From Coptis chinensis (lineage: Eukaryota > Streptophyta > Magnoliopsida > Ranunculales > Ranunculaceae): DNA of 64,000 nt. How positions within the stretch are numbered: position 1 is the first letter of the stretch; each line of letters starts with the position of its first letter. Position numbers and translations under genes: made by a program. Under the pieces are notes generated by a model. That model worked only from the letters and a program-made list of their open reading frames with translations, did not search any database and had not been told where the DNA came from. This document shows, in pieces, positions 54,751 to 64,000 of this stretch. Where the stretch lies: the NCBI GenBank assembly GCA_015680905.1, contig CM027383.1, positions 82,555,001 through 82,619,000 of the forward strand, in the 5' to 3' direction.

Positions 54751-55170
54751 CCTCCTAAACAAAGACTTCGCTTCCAGGGAAAGATACTTAGAAAATTCAT
54801 ACACAGATATTACAATATTTGGCTGCACAGTGATGGTGGTGCTTTGCGTTTGAGGTTGTTAAGTTTACTTCTATCTATTTTGTTTAGAATAGAGACTTCA
54901 AACCTGTTTAGATTCTGAACCCTTTCTCAATCCTCTATCGTTACGTTCTTCTTAATTCCGATTTCCTGCCTAAAACCAAACATATAGGAGACAGAAGTAC
55001 CGGAACTGATGAAACCAAAGTTAAGGTTTGCCATGGTAAACTAATGGCATAAACAAAATCCATCTTTTAGGAACCAAATAAACAAGGACTAGTAAGGAAC
55101 AGAAACTTTTAAGGATATGCTCGCCTTTTGGCAATGTTTAAATTCTGTAGGACCTAATTACAACTCCGAA
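54751..55170 (+). pseudogene. UBL copy 4, 3' part and flank
   Basis: Directly after element B the UBL continues: PPKQRLRFQGKILRKF, then YYNIWLHSDGGALRLRLL. Here the ubiquitin tail residues L-R-L-R are kept, followed by LL instead of GG and no stop for about 20 codons. 54860-55170 aligns in patches with the 3' flanks of the other copies (GGAACCAAATAAACA, GGATATGCTCGCCTTTTGGCAAT). The UBL array ends here. Confidence 0.65.
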
Positions 55171-55389
55171 GGAGCTAGTCTAAGAAATTAATCTCGAGAT
55201 TGCCTTGAGACTGAATGTATATGGGTTGATTATTATGACATGCATAAAGGCTAAACCATTAACGTGTTTCTTGATTTGGTGAGCAAAGAACATGGGAAAG
55301 ATTATAGCTCTTGAATTGGAGTTTTAATGAAAGCACATCAGGTAACAACAATTGCTTCACAATGAGTCCCTAAAACGGTGATGGCGGTG
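55171..55389. other. Unassigned spacer before the LINE
   Basis: No gene or repeat recognised. It may contain the LINE 5' UTR. Confidence 0.4.
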
Positions 55390-58300
55390 GGGGAAACAAC
55401 CCCTCACAATGAGTCTACTTTCATGGAACTATCCAGGGTTTGGTCACCCCTCGACAGGTGAAGATTTGCTGAAGAAAATTCGCAAATATCAACCAGAGAT
55501 GATTTTGATAGTCTAAACCCAGGTGAAAACTCCAAAAATCTTCCAAAAACTCCAAATATAAGGTTTTGTTAACCATTTTCATTTTCCCTCAAATGGTCGT
55601 CTGGTGGAATGAGTTTGTTATGGACAAACAATCTTTTGGTAAACATCAAGCAATCTGATACAACTGGTTAATTCATGGTACTGCCCAATGCAACACATCC
55701 CCATCAGTTACTTGGACCTTCTCTACTGTATATGCCCACCCAAAGCATCATGGAAGGAGAATTCAATGGCAGTTGTTATCGGCTATTGGTACAAAAGTAC
55801 AAGGTCCTTGGGCAATTTTTGGTGATTTTAATTAAGTCCTTTGCCAGGAAGATAAGATGGGAGGAGCGCCTGTTACCATTGTCACAAAGTACGATACGGG
55901 TTTAAAACGGTGTACTTGAAAAAAAACTTAGTTTGTGTTTTAAACGGAACGTATCGAGAAAAAAACAGAAAAAAAAGCGTAGGACACAAAAAACAGATTT
56001 AAAACGGTAAACGGATTTTAAAGCATTATAATCGTAGTAAAAGAAACGGTAAAAACCGATGATAAAAAATATAATAGATAAAAAGTTTGATTTTTTTATA
56101 AGAGTGGAAAAAAAATAGGCACATAAAATAAAAATAATAATAATACAAATGAAAGAAAATTCAAATACATGAAAGTATCAAATTATAATTACTCATAAAA
56201 ATACTAGAAGTTTTAGATTCAGTACCAAAACACGACTCTAAATAAGATACTACTAATTACCAACCATAATGACATAATCAAGTACTGCAAATAAGTTAAT
56301 AACTTTAAAATTTCAAATTATTAATAGCCCAAAGCAAAATAGAACTGTCTCAATAAGTCAATCGTTAGCCTACTCTTCAAAAAGGTAAACTCTAAAACCC
56401 GTTTTTTTTCTCGCGTTTTCTTTTAGATTAAAAAAAAAAAGGGTTTTAAACAGGAGATTTTCAAAATCTCGGGTTTTAAACGGTTTTTAAGTTTAAAATG
56501 CGTTTAAAACACGTTTTTTTTTAAAAACCCGGGTTTTAAACTGGAACCAGACGCCTTACCAATATCTCGGGTTTTAAACGCATTTTTTTCAAAAAAACGC
56601 CGAATTTGGTGACAATGCCTGTTACACCAACAAAAGTGGTTCCTCTCATGGACATGCTAGATAGCTGCAATCTAATGCACTATGCACCCTACCGAAAATG
56701 TTTTAGTTGGATGAATAAGAGAGATGGCCTAGCTCGAGTTGCTCAAACCATTGATCATTTATTTTGTAATGTCGAATGACGATCTTTATTTCCAAATTTC
56801 CAGCTTAGCTATGTATTTTCACAAAAATTAGATCATAAAGTCTTGATTTTCACTAGTAATATTAACCCACCTTCTCACAAATTTCACCGCTTCATATTTG
56901 AAAATGCCTTGCTATTACACCACGACAACAAGTCCCCCGTGCAAAACAACTGGAATCAAACCTTTAAAGGCTCTAGTTCTTTTCAACTTTCACAGAGACT
57001 AAAACTATGCCAGAAAAAATTCATTATGTGGAAAACTACTATTTTTGGAAATTCAGAAAAGAAAATCACAGAAATTGAAGAGATACTTGCGGATATCCAC
57101 CAACTCCCACCTTCAGCCAGAACTAGAGCAATTGATCAAATAGAAAAAGCCTTATCAAAGCTCCTTGCAAACCTAATACTACGTGAAGAAAGTCATTGGG
57201 CACAAAGAGCGAATACTACCTGGCACCAAGGAGGCGATGACAATACCAAAAAAATTCACATGTCTATCATCATCAACAGACAAGCCAAATGTATCACTAC
57301 AATCAAAGACGCGGATGACAAATGGCAGCAGGAAGAAGAAACCATCTCAAAGGTTTTGTGGAACATTTCCAAAGAAACTTTGAAAGCTCTGATGATGATT
57401 CGACAAGCCCAATCTTCAACTCTTGTGCACTAAGAGTTACTGCATTGGGCAACATCGAACATGAAAAAAATCCCCAAGGAGGAAGAAATCAGAGTAGCAG
57501 CTTTCCAGATTGGAGCAAACAAATCCGTAGGGCCAGATGGATTTACAGTAAAGTTCTTTCATACCTACTGGGATACCGTCGGCGGGGACATCACAAACTT
57601 CATTCAACAATTCTACATCAATGCCCATTTCACAAAACCTCTTAACCACACAAACATCGTCCTAATCCCAAAAACAAAAAAACCTGATCATCCTTCTCAT
57701 TTTCACCTAATCAGCCTTTGTAATGTGGCCTATAAAATCTTGTCTAAAGTTATAGTGAATCATTTACGACCACTACTGAATAAGATTATAGGACCATTCC
57801 AAAGCGCTTTCATTCCATCTCGGTGCATCCATGACAACATTCTTATTGCCAACGAAAATTTTCACCACATCAACACTAGAAACAAAAAAGCCAAACAAAA
57901 ATGGGGGCAAAAATCGATTTATCTAAAGCATATGACCATATTGGCTGGAATTTCCGGGAGGAAAGCACTTTCTTCATTTAGTTTCAATCGCGACTTTGGT
58001 GCAACATGGTGATGTTACGGTGCGTCTGTCTCCTACTCTGTTATCGTCAATGGAAAACCATGCGGCTACTTCAACCCATATAGAGGTATACGTCAAGGTG
58101 ATCCGCTTTCACCGTACCTCTTCATTCTAGGAATGGAGGTCCTATCCACTCATCTCCTACATACCCAACAGTCCAAACTGATAAAGGGAATCTCTGTTGG
58201 TCGTGGTGTCCCCTCAATACACCGTGTACCTGCTATACGCAGATGATCTTGTACTCTTTGGTAACAATGAGCTCAAAGAAGTTAATGAAACGGTCGCGGC

Positions 58301-58477
58301 CTTGAAACTTTTCTGTCAATCATCGGGTCATCAAATCAATTTTGATAAATCTGATTTGCTCTTCATCCCTCATTCGATGATAGACTTCAAGCAAAACTCT
58401 CACTCAGTTTTTGGCATTAAAAGACAACAACCAATTTCAGTCTATTTGGGGAGCCCACCTTGCCTCACCAGAGTAGC
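55390..58477 (+). mobile_element. L1-type LINE (non-LTR retrotransposon), decayed, 3' end cut off
   Basis: In order: an endonuclease start, MSLLSWNYPGFGHPST...LLKKIRKYQPEMILI (55391), then GGMSLLWTNN (55600) and GPWAIFGDFN (55802-55835). A hAT-like element (55877-56617) splits the endonuclease. Then come FSWMNKRDGLARVAQTIDHLF, a linker (56843-57433) and RT blocks: ANKSVGPDGFTVKFFHTYW, IVLIPKTKKPDHPSHF-LISLCN, QSAFIPSRCIHDNILIANE, RQGDPLSPYLFILGMEVLS and YADDLVLFG (58230). The frame changes at least five times. It is cut after YLGSPP by the Athila LTR at 58478. Confidence 0.9.
55877..56617. mobile_element. hAT-like non-autonomous element in the LINE
   Basis: Ends CATTGTCAC...GTGACAATG, a perfect 9-bp inverted repeat. 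Flanked by perfect 8-bp repeats CCTGTTAC (55869-55876 and 56618-56625). If one base is moved to the flank, a 9-bp Mutator-type duplication is also possible. Both subterminal zones repeat CGGGTTTTAAACG words in opposite orientations. No coding capacity. Confidence 0.82.
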
Positions 58478-59880
58478 TGATAAGAGCCCAAAACTGTAGT
58501 TTTAACCCCTTAATAATCATACTGTTAGACCAATTATGTGAATAATAAGTAAGAGTTAATACTGATTACGTGTTTTTATGCATTTCAGGCTTCAAAGTCC
58601 ATTATGTGCAGAAATGTGCCACTTTAGCGAGATAAAGGAGCAAAAGTCAGTAGAACTTCTGAATGCCATATCTTTGGACTCAGACCTCGGAATTGGGCCT
58701 ACCTTATGTCAAAACGACCGGCTCGGAAAGAGCTTTGCAATGGTCCAAGCATTGACCCAATCAGAGGAGCAGAAGTGGACGAAAAGTCTGTTGAAGCCGA
58801 ATCTAGCTGAAGAGGCCTTTTTGGACTGAAAGAATTGGGTTTTGGGCCTGATTCTCTGGCCCAAAACATGGCTCCAAGCCCATGCACGATTTTTGGATCT
58901 GGATGTATAAAAACAAAAGCTTAGCTCATTGTTAATGGTAGATTTTTTAGTAGAGAATTAGGGTACATAGCTTAGAATAGAAAGTAGCCATTAGAATAGC
59001 TTCTAGATCTAGATTTGATTGTTTTAATTAAGTTTAATTTCAAATCCAATTCTTGTTTAGATTAAACTATTAGAATCATTACTCTTAATTAGTTTGATTA
59101 ATAAAATAGCTAGTTGTTAAATTTAGATTCTTGTCATTTACATTTGTGTTAGATCTGATTTCATTTATTGATTGTCATTCAATTCTTAGTTAGTAATTAG
59201 ATTTTAATTATTGTTTAAATTAGATTAGTAAATTTCAATTCTTTATATCATGTTTAGTTTAGATTCAATGGGAAATGTTAGTTTGATGAATCAAGGCTAA
59301 AACCTCCGTTAGAGGGGTTGATGAAGCCTTGATGAAAACTTAGTTGTTAGTATAGAATTGTTTGTAGATTCTATTCCACTCTAGAAGGTCGTGTTTTGCC
59401 ATGAGAATGGGTGGACGACCTCACATGCTAGTTAGTACTCGGTAGAAATGCCATGAACACTAGGGATTAGAACTCGAATTTCTTGCCGTGAAGAACGTGA
59501 GAATCGAGATACAAGAATCTATACTAGGATATTAAGTTGGATTCGAGGTGGATTCAATCCCCTCTAATCCTTTATCTAGATAAAAACAATCATATTTCCA
59601 TAGCATTAAGTAGTTTAAATTCAAATAATCAATTTCATATTGCATCGTGAGTATAATTCCCCCCAGTAAAGCTCTCATTGACTTAAGACTGACTAATTAG
59701 ATTAGAGAACATCCATGCTAGAGCACTAGGAGTGGAACGAATTCGTTACTCCACTCTATTTCGATAGACTTGAGAGTAGGAAACTTTGATAAAATAGACA
59801 CGTAAGATCAGTTTTAGTTTACTTACGTTTTGAATTCATCGCTCATTTTCGTAGGTAAACTATTCATTTTACATTTATCA
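58478..59880 (+). repeat. 5' LTR of the Athila-type element
   Basis: Begins TGATAAGAGCCC and ends ACATTTATCA, so the ends TGATAA/TTATCA are inverted. The 1403 bp fits the long LTRs of Athila elements. A TATA-like GTATAAAAAC lies at 58904-58913. The partner LTR lies outside the window, so the borders rest on the end motifs and on the break in the LINE. Confidence 0.65.
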
Positions 59881-60411
59881 AAATTACCGCCATCTTAGTT
59901 GCACTTTAGCATTGTTTTCATAATAGAATTAGTCATTTTAAGTCCCATTTCACCCACCCACCCTTGTTTGATTCATACTGTGGTTGTCCATTTCAAAGTT
60001 GAAAAATTCGGGTAAAATTACACCGGCCAAGGCTATCTCTCTTGAGACCAGCCCCATAGCTATGGATCGATAATCGACCAGCCGAATCTTACTTCTATGT
60101 GGACCCAACCGCTAAAAACACTATAATTTGAAAATTTTCGCCGGCTGGCTCCCTATCTACCGCCTTGGTTAAATGTTAAATTTTTCGGATTTCGGCGGTT
60201 TGATTCGAACTTTGATCTTTCATATTTTTCAGTGTTCTAACTCGCTATATACATCTGAACAAGCGTAAACAAGACGCTATTCATAAGCGAAGCAAGGACG
60301 CAATCAGGTATTCCTTTCTTCCACACCTCGCATCTCCAGTTAGAGGTTTCTACTAGTATATCAGAATTGTTTGGAGTGTTGCATGTTTAGTTAAGTTCGA
60401 CTTAGTCTTGC
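59881..60411 (+). other. Leader of the Athila-type element
   Basis: Untranslated stretch between LTR and gag. The position after the LTR (TTACCGCCATCTTAG) is where a primer-binding site should be, but it does not clearly match a tRNA. A CGCCGGCTGGCTCCC stretch lies near 60139. Confidence 0.45.
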
Positions 60412-62100
60412 ATGAGATTAAGGTCCGGCCGAACAAAAACACCGAACGTAAATACACAACAATATCAACAATCAAATCTATCTAGTATACCACCCACTAC
60501 ACCTCTAACTACTATTTCACACACACCACCTGATATAATGGGGGAAGAAAGAGAGACTTCTCTCTCGGACTTCTACAAAGCCTTGAGCGATAGCCCCAAA
60601 TCTTGCATCGTTCTAGCAGACCAGTGGGGATTTTAATCCCTCCAAATATTTTTAATTTGTTACCCTTTTTCATGGTTTAGACCATGAAAACCTTATCAAC
60701 ACATGCGTAGGATTGAACAAGTCCTAACAACATTCCACCATCCTACGGTTGGTATGCGGAACAAATTAAATTAAGGGTATTCCCTTTCACCTTAGCCCGA
60801 TAAGGCGCTTGGTTGGTGCCGCCTGCCTAATTGCGTGGACTCGTGGGCTAAACTTGTTCAAATTGTTTATGGAACATTTTTACCCACCCCTAAAGACGGA
60901 TGAGATGCTTTCCAAGATTCATTTCTTTTCGACAAAATCCTCATGAATCATTTTCGAGGCTTGGAATCGTTTCACCGATCCGCTTATAGAGTGTCCCACA
61001 CCATAACCTAGCAAAAGACACGTTAGTTCGTGCCTTTTTCAAAGGACTTCAACATCACCATAAAGAAGTCCTTGACATAATGAATGGGGGTAGTTTCTTA
61101 AGCAAAGGAGCCTCGGAGGCTTATAAATTTTTGAGGACCAAACTAAGTTAAATAATAATTGGGGAGGTAGTGACGATTACTCCCGGCTCGCGCTTAGTTC
61201 TTCTTCAATAGTTAAGGCTACCCGGTATGTTTGAGGTTAAATCAGATCCCGAGCTTAAAACTCTAATTGAATCCCTCACAAAAGGTAGAGGCCATTTGTA
61301 CAACAAAAGCCAATCCCCGGTCATGAATATAAATTCAAATACATGTAGTTTCATTTGGAGTCCCGAGCATCCCGACTCCCATCGGTTCTATAGCCTATGA
61401 ATAGGCTTGTTCCATTAATAGTGAACCTACGCCCCTTTGGAGACAAAATCCCAACTCCGGTTGGAGAAATAACCAACAAGTCACACCTCAAGGGTACAAT
61501 AATCAATATGTTAGGCCAACGCACAGCTTTAACCAAGCTCCACTACGACAAGGACAGGGTTAGGGTAATTTTAATAATTATAACAACCAAGTGCAACCTC
61601 GACAAGGTCAAGCACAAGGTCAAGGTAATTATAATAATTATAATGCTAATAGAGGTATCGTTCCGGTAAATAATAATTATCAGAATCCACCAATAAATAA
61701 TTCACGTAAAATAGTTCCAGTCACACCACCCGTGACTACTACACCCACACAACCGATCGCCTTTGACACCTTCATACAAGTGAGCCAAAACTTTTTCCAA
61801 ACCATGGCTCAATCTAACCAACAAGCTTCTACAATCCGTTAATAATTTAACCCAACAGGCAGTTGGCTCAAGATAAAGCCTCCAAACCAAAGGTGTGTTG
61901 CCAGTCACGCAATACCTAATCCTAAAACAACAAAACACAGCCTTTGAGGTAACCGATAATACTAGTAATGAATATGAAAATGTATTTGAGATAAATGCCA
62001 TCACCACTCCGCTCGGCAGAGTGGTTGATAACAAGGTAACTATGCCTATAGTTACCCCACCAAGAGTCTCCCCTACACCGCTATTTTACTAGATACCGAA
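60412..62100 (+). pseudogene. gag: Athila-type gag
   Basis: ATG 60412 starts MRLRSGRTKTPN, typical of Athila gag. Fragments in changing frames follow: IKLRVFPFTLA (60768), a LVPPACLIAWT segment, LFKLFMEHFYPPLKTDEMLSKIH (60855-60925), then SVPHH (60990), a FFKGLQHHHKEVLDIMNGGSFLSKGASEAYKFLR block (61035-61140). The C-terminal part (61560-61842) is Gln/Asn-rich (RQGQAQGQGNYNNYNANRG). At least ten frame breaks. Gag would coat element RNA. Confidence 0.72.
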
Positions 62101-62399
62101 ATAGAAACCAAGAGCCTACCATCGTAGAGGTACCGGTTATAACACAACCTAAGAAACGTAAAGCCACGGTTAAACATCCAGTGATACCATTGCTAAATAT
62201 AGACGTAAACCACCGTTTCCACAAAAATTAGCCATGTTAACTAGGGATACAAATTACGAGGAGATTAGGGACGTTTTCAAGAATCTAACTATAAACCTTC
62301 CCTTCCTCAAGCTATTAAAAGCTACCACATCATGCTAAGTTTCTTAAGGAATTGTGTACTACTAGGCGAAGACAAATATACCAAAAGACGCTTTTTAAC

Positions 62400-63265
62400 G
62401 TAACAATTCCCAACCTTATCCAACATAATGGAATTGTTAAGTACAAGGACCTCGGTCGCCCTATCGTAGACAATGCACCTTAGGAGATTCCTATACGAAT
62501 TAATCCGCTTATTAGACACGGGGCTAGTGTTAACTTACTCCCATTTTATTTGTATAGACAAATAGGTCTAGACAAGATGCAACCCACTAAAATGACGTGC
62601 GAATTAATTAGCTGATCGGTCTATTAAGTATCCTAAGGGTGTAGTCGAAAAAATGTACGGTAAAAGTTCGTGGATTTCTACTATCCGCTGATTTTGTAGT
62701 CCTCGATACGTAAGTCGCTAACGACTGGGTCTCCCATCATTTTTAGGCCCTTTCCGGCAAATGCCAACGCGCTTTCATTAATTGCCGCGGATGGTTCAAT
62801 GTCCATGTCTTTTGGCCATCTTGTCATTGAAGTCAATGTTTTAAAACAAGGACACAGATTACCCGATCCGTCTATGGATGGAGAGGTTAGCATGATCGAA
62901 AGCGTTGCTCGAGATTATTTCAACAACACGTTCCCTGATAATCATATGCCCAATATTCTTTCCTTTGGAAAGTCAGCCTCCAACATTTTCACTCCTACAC
63001 TAGTCGATACACATATTATTGATGAGGACGGGATAGATGACTTTCTCAAAGATGTAGAGGACTACCATAGTAATGTGGATATGACCAATCTAGATGAGGA
63101 ATTCGATGAGTTTCTTCGAGTAGGTGACAATTCACCCTATCAAGAACTAACTTGCACAACATCCACCTCGACTCTCCTCCTTCCACCCTTTCAAAGGAAT
63201 CTCGAAGTTTGCACTCGATCCTTTTGTTTCTCCTGCGGCTTCATAATTTTTAAATCCTCCTAGCA
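62400..63265 (+). pseudogene. Athila-type protease and following region
   Basis: IRINPLIRHGASVNLLPFYLYRQIGLDKMQPTKM (62490-62600) is the Athila retropepsin core, with the active-site D-x-GAS motif altered to RHGAS. It is followed by the RPFPANANALSLIAADGSMSMSFG stretch (62745-62815), matching the GRPFLATANALI block. The open frame 62799-63263 continues with an acidic linker (DEEFDEFLRVGD) that normally precedes RT. Confidence 0.65.
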
Positions 63266-64000
63266 AACAGATACTTGTAAGGACAAACTATTTGACACCT
63301 TCATTTTTAGAATTGAGACAAGTCCCTACACACACAATGAATGAGTTCGTGCTAAAACCACATCCTCATTGTGTACAGTGCCTTTTCTACAACTTATCCA
63401 TATCCACCATATTCTCCACAACCATTCACTTTTCCACACTTATTTAATAGAACACCCACTCATTCAAAAAATGAAAAAGAAGGTGCATGATAGGTTACAC
63501 AATAGGGTTATCCGACTTCGCTTTCATTCCACTAGGGTCAGTCGAGGGAAATCTTGGTGCTTGATTGTGTTTGGATATGTTTTCTATGATATTTATTTAT
63601 GGAATGATCCACAACTATTTAGGTTGTTGATATATGATCAACTGCATGTTCATACATATGTTTTAGATAAAGTCTCGAAAGTATCCGACTATAAACGACT
63701 CAATTTCTGTGTTTGGTGCACTTCCTTTCACTTTAATATATTGGTGAGTGCACCATTAAGGTAACCGGCCCTCCCTATGGAGTGTGTGGGCTGTAAGTAC
63801 CGGATCCTAAGTCCACGGTTCACATAGTTCACGCTTTCCACTCTTGCATGTTTTTCTCGGATTTTTGAGTCATGTTTCTCTATGGTGTGAATTATGTCTT
63901 TATTGCTTATTGTTTTTCCTTCTAAAAAAAAAAAAAAATAAAAAAAATAAAAATAAACATAATAATCTAGGAAGTCTCGAATCGACTTTAAAAGACCCAT
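63266..64000. other. Tail of window within the Athila-type element
   Basis: The RT expected here is not recognisable. The frame at 63369-63764 has no motif I know. A 14-base A run followed by A/T-rich sequence lies at 63926-63958. It may be a deleted, non-autonomous element or another nested insertion. Confidence 0.35.

Larger units (their letters stand above)
58478..64000 (+). mobile_element. Athila-type Ty3/gypsy retrotransposon, 5' part (continues past window)
   Basis: An LTR (58478-59880) is followed by a leader, a long decayed gag and a protease-like region of the Athila kind. After the protease the reverse transcriptase is not recognised before the window ends. The element interrupts the LINE at 58477. 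Gag and protease frames are heavily broken, so the copy is old. Confidence 0.75.

Overview
This is land-plant nuclear DNA, most likely from a dicot. The evidence is plant retrotransposon lineages (Tat and Athila Ty3/gypsy, an L1-type LINE), CACTA, hAT and PIF/Harbinger DNA transposons with Tourist-like MITEs, telomere-like CCCTAAA tracts, short GT-AG introns and tandem ubiquitin-like (UBL) genes. Nothing bacterial or viral was seen, and I cannot name the species. Almost all of the window is transposon. The only host-gene material is a decaying tandem array of UBL polyprotein genes plus two host-gene fragments carried inside a CACTA element.

Layout. 1-13934: 3' part of a Tat-lineage Ty3/gypsy element (element A), with decayed gag, protease, RT, two RNase H domains and integrase, eight 176-bp tandem repeats, two antisense coiled-coil genes and a 3' LTR. 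A 1.26-kb hAT element sits in its gag. 13935-16757: tail of UBL copy 0 and the only uninterrupted four-UBL frame (copy 1). 16758-19140: a PIF/Harbinger-type element. 19377-29054: a 9.7-kb CACTA element holding a 3.6-kb solo-LTR-like insertion and fragments of a LOG-family gene and an RBP45/47-type RRM gene. 29080-34475: duplicated UBL promoter blocks carrying MITEs, and a minisatellite with telomere-like tracts. 34476-41690: UBL copies 2, 3 and 4, all damaged. 41691-54750: a complete second Tat element (element B) inserted in copy 4. 54751-55170: the rest of copy 4 and its flank. 55390-58477: an L1-type LINE, split by a hAT-like element. 58478-64000: 5' part of an Athila-type element.

How it fits together. 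The UBL array grew by tandem duplication of a unit made of promoter, 60-62-codon leader exon, one intron, four-UBL exon and a fifth, dead UBL in the 3' flank. Because the units are paralogous, each insertion can be read against an empty site in another unit, which gives unusually exact element ends and target duplications. The intact UBL copy lacks a visible leader exon. The copies that keep it carry a frameshift, nonsense codons, a GC splice donor or an LTR element. In all four-UBL copies the ubiquitin tail LRLRGG reads C-x-C-G-C, so ordinary ubiquitin-type conjugation looks impossible.
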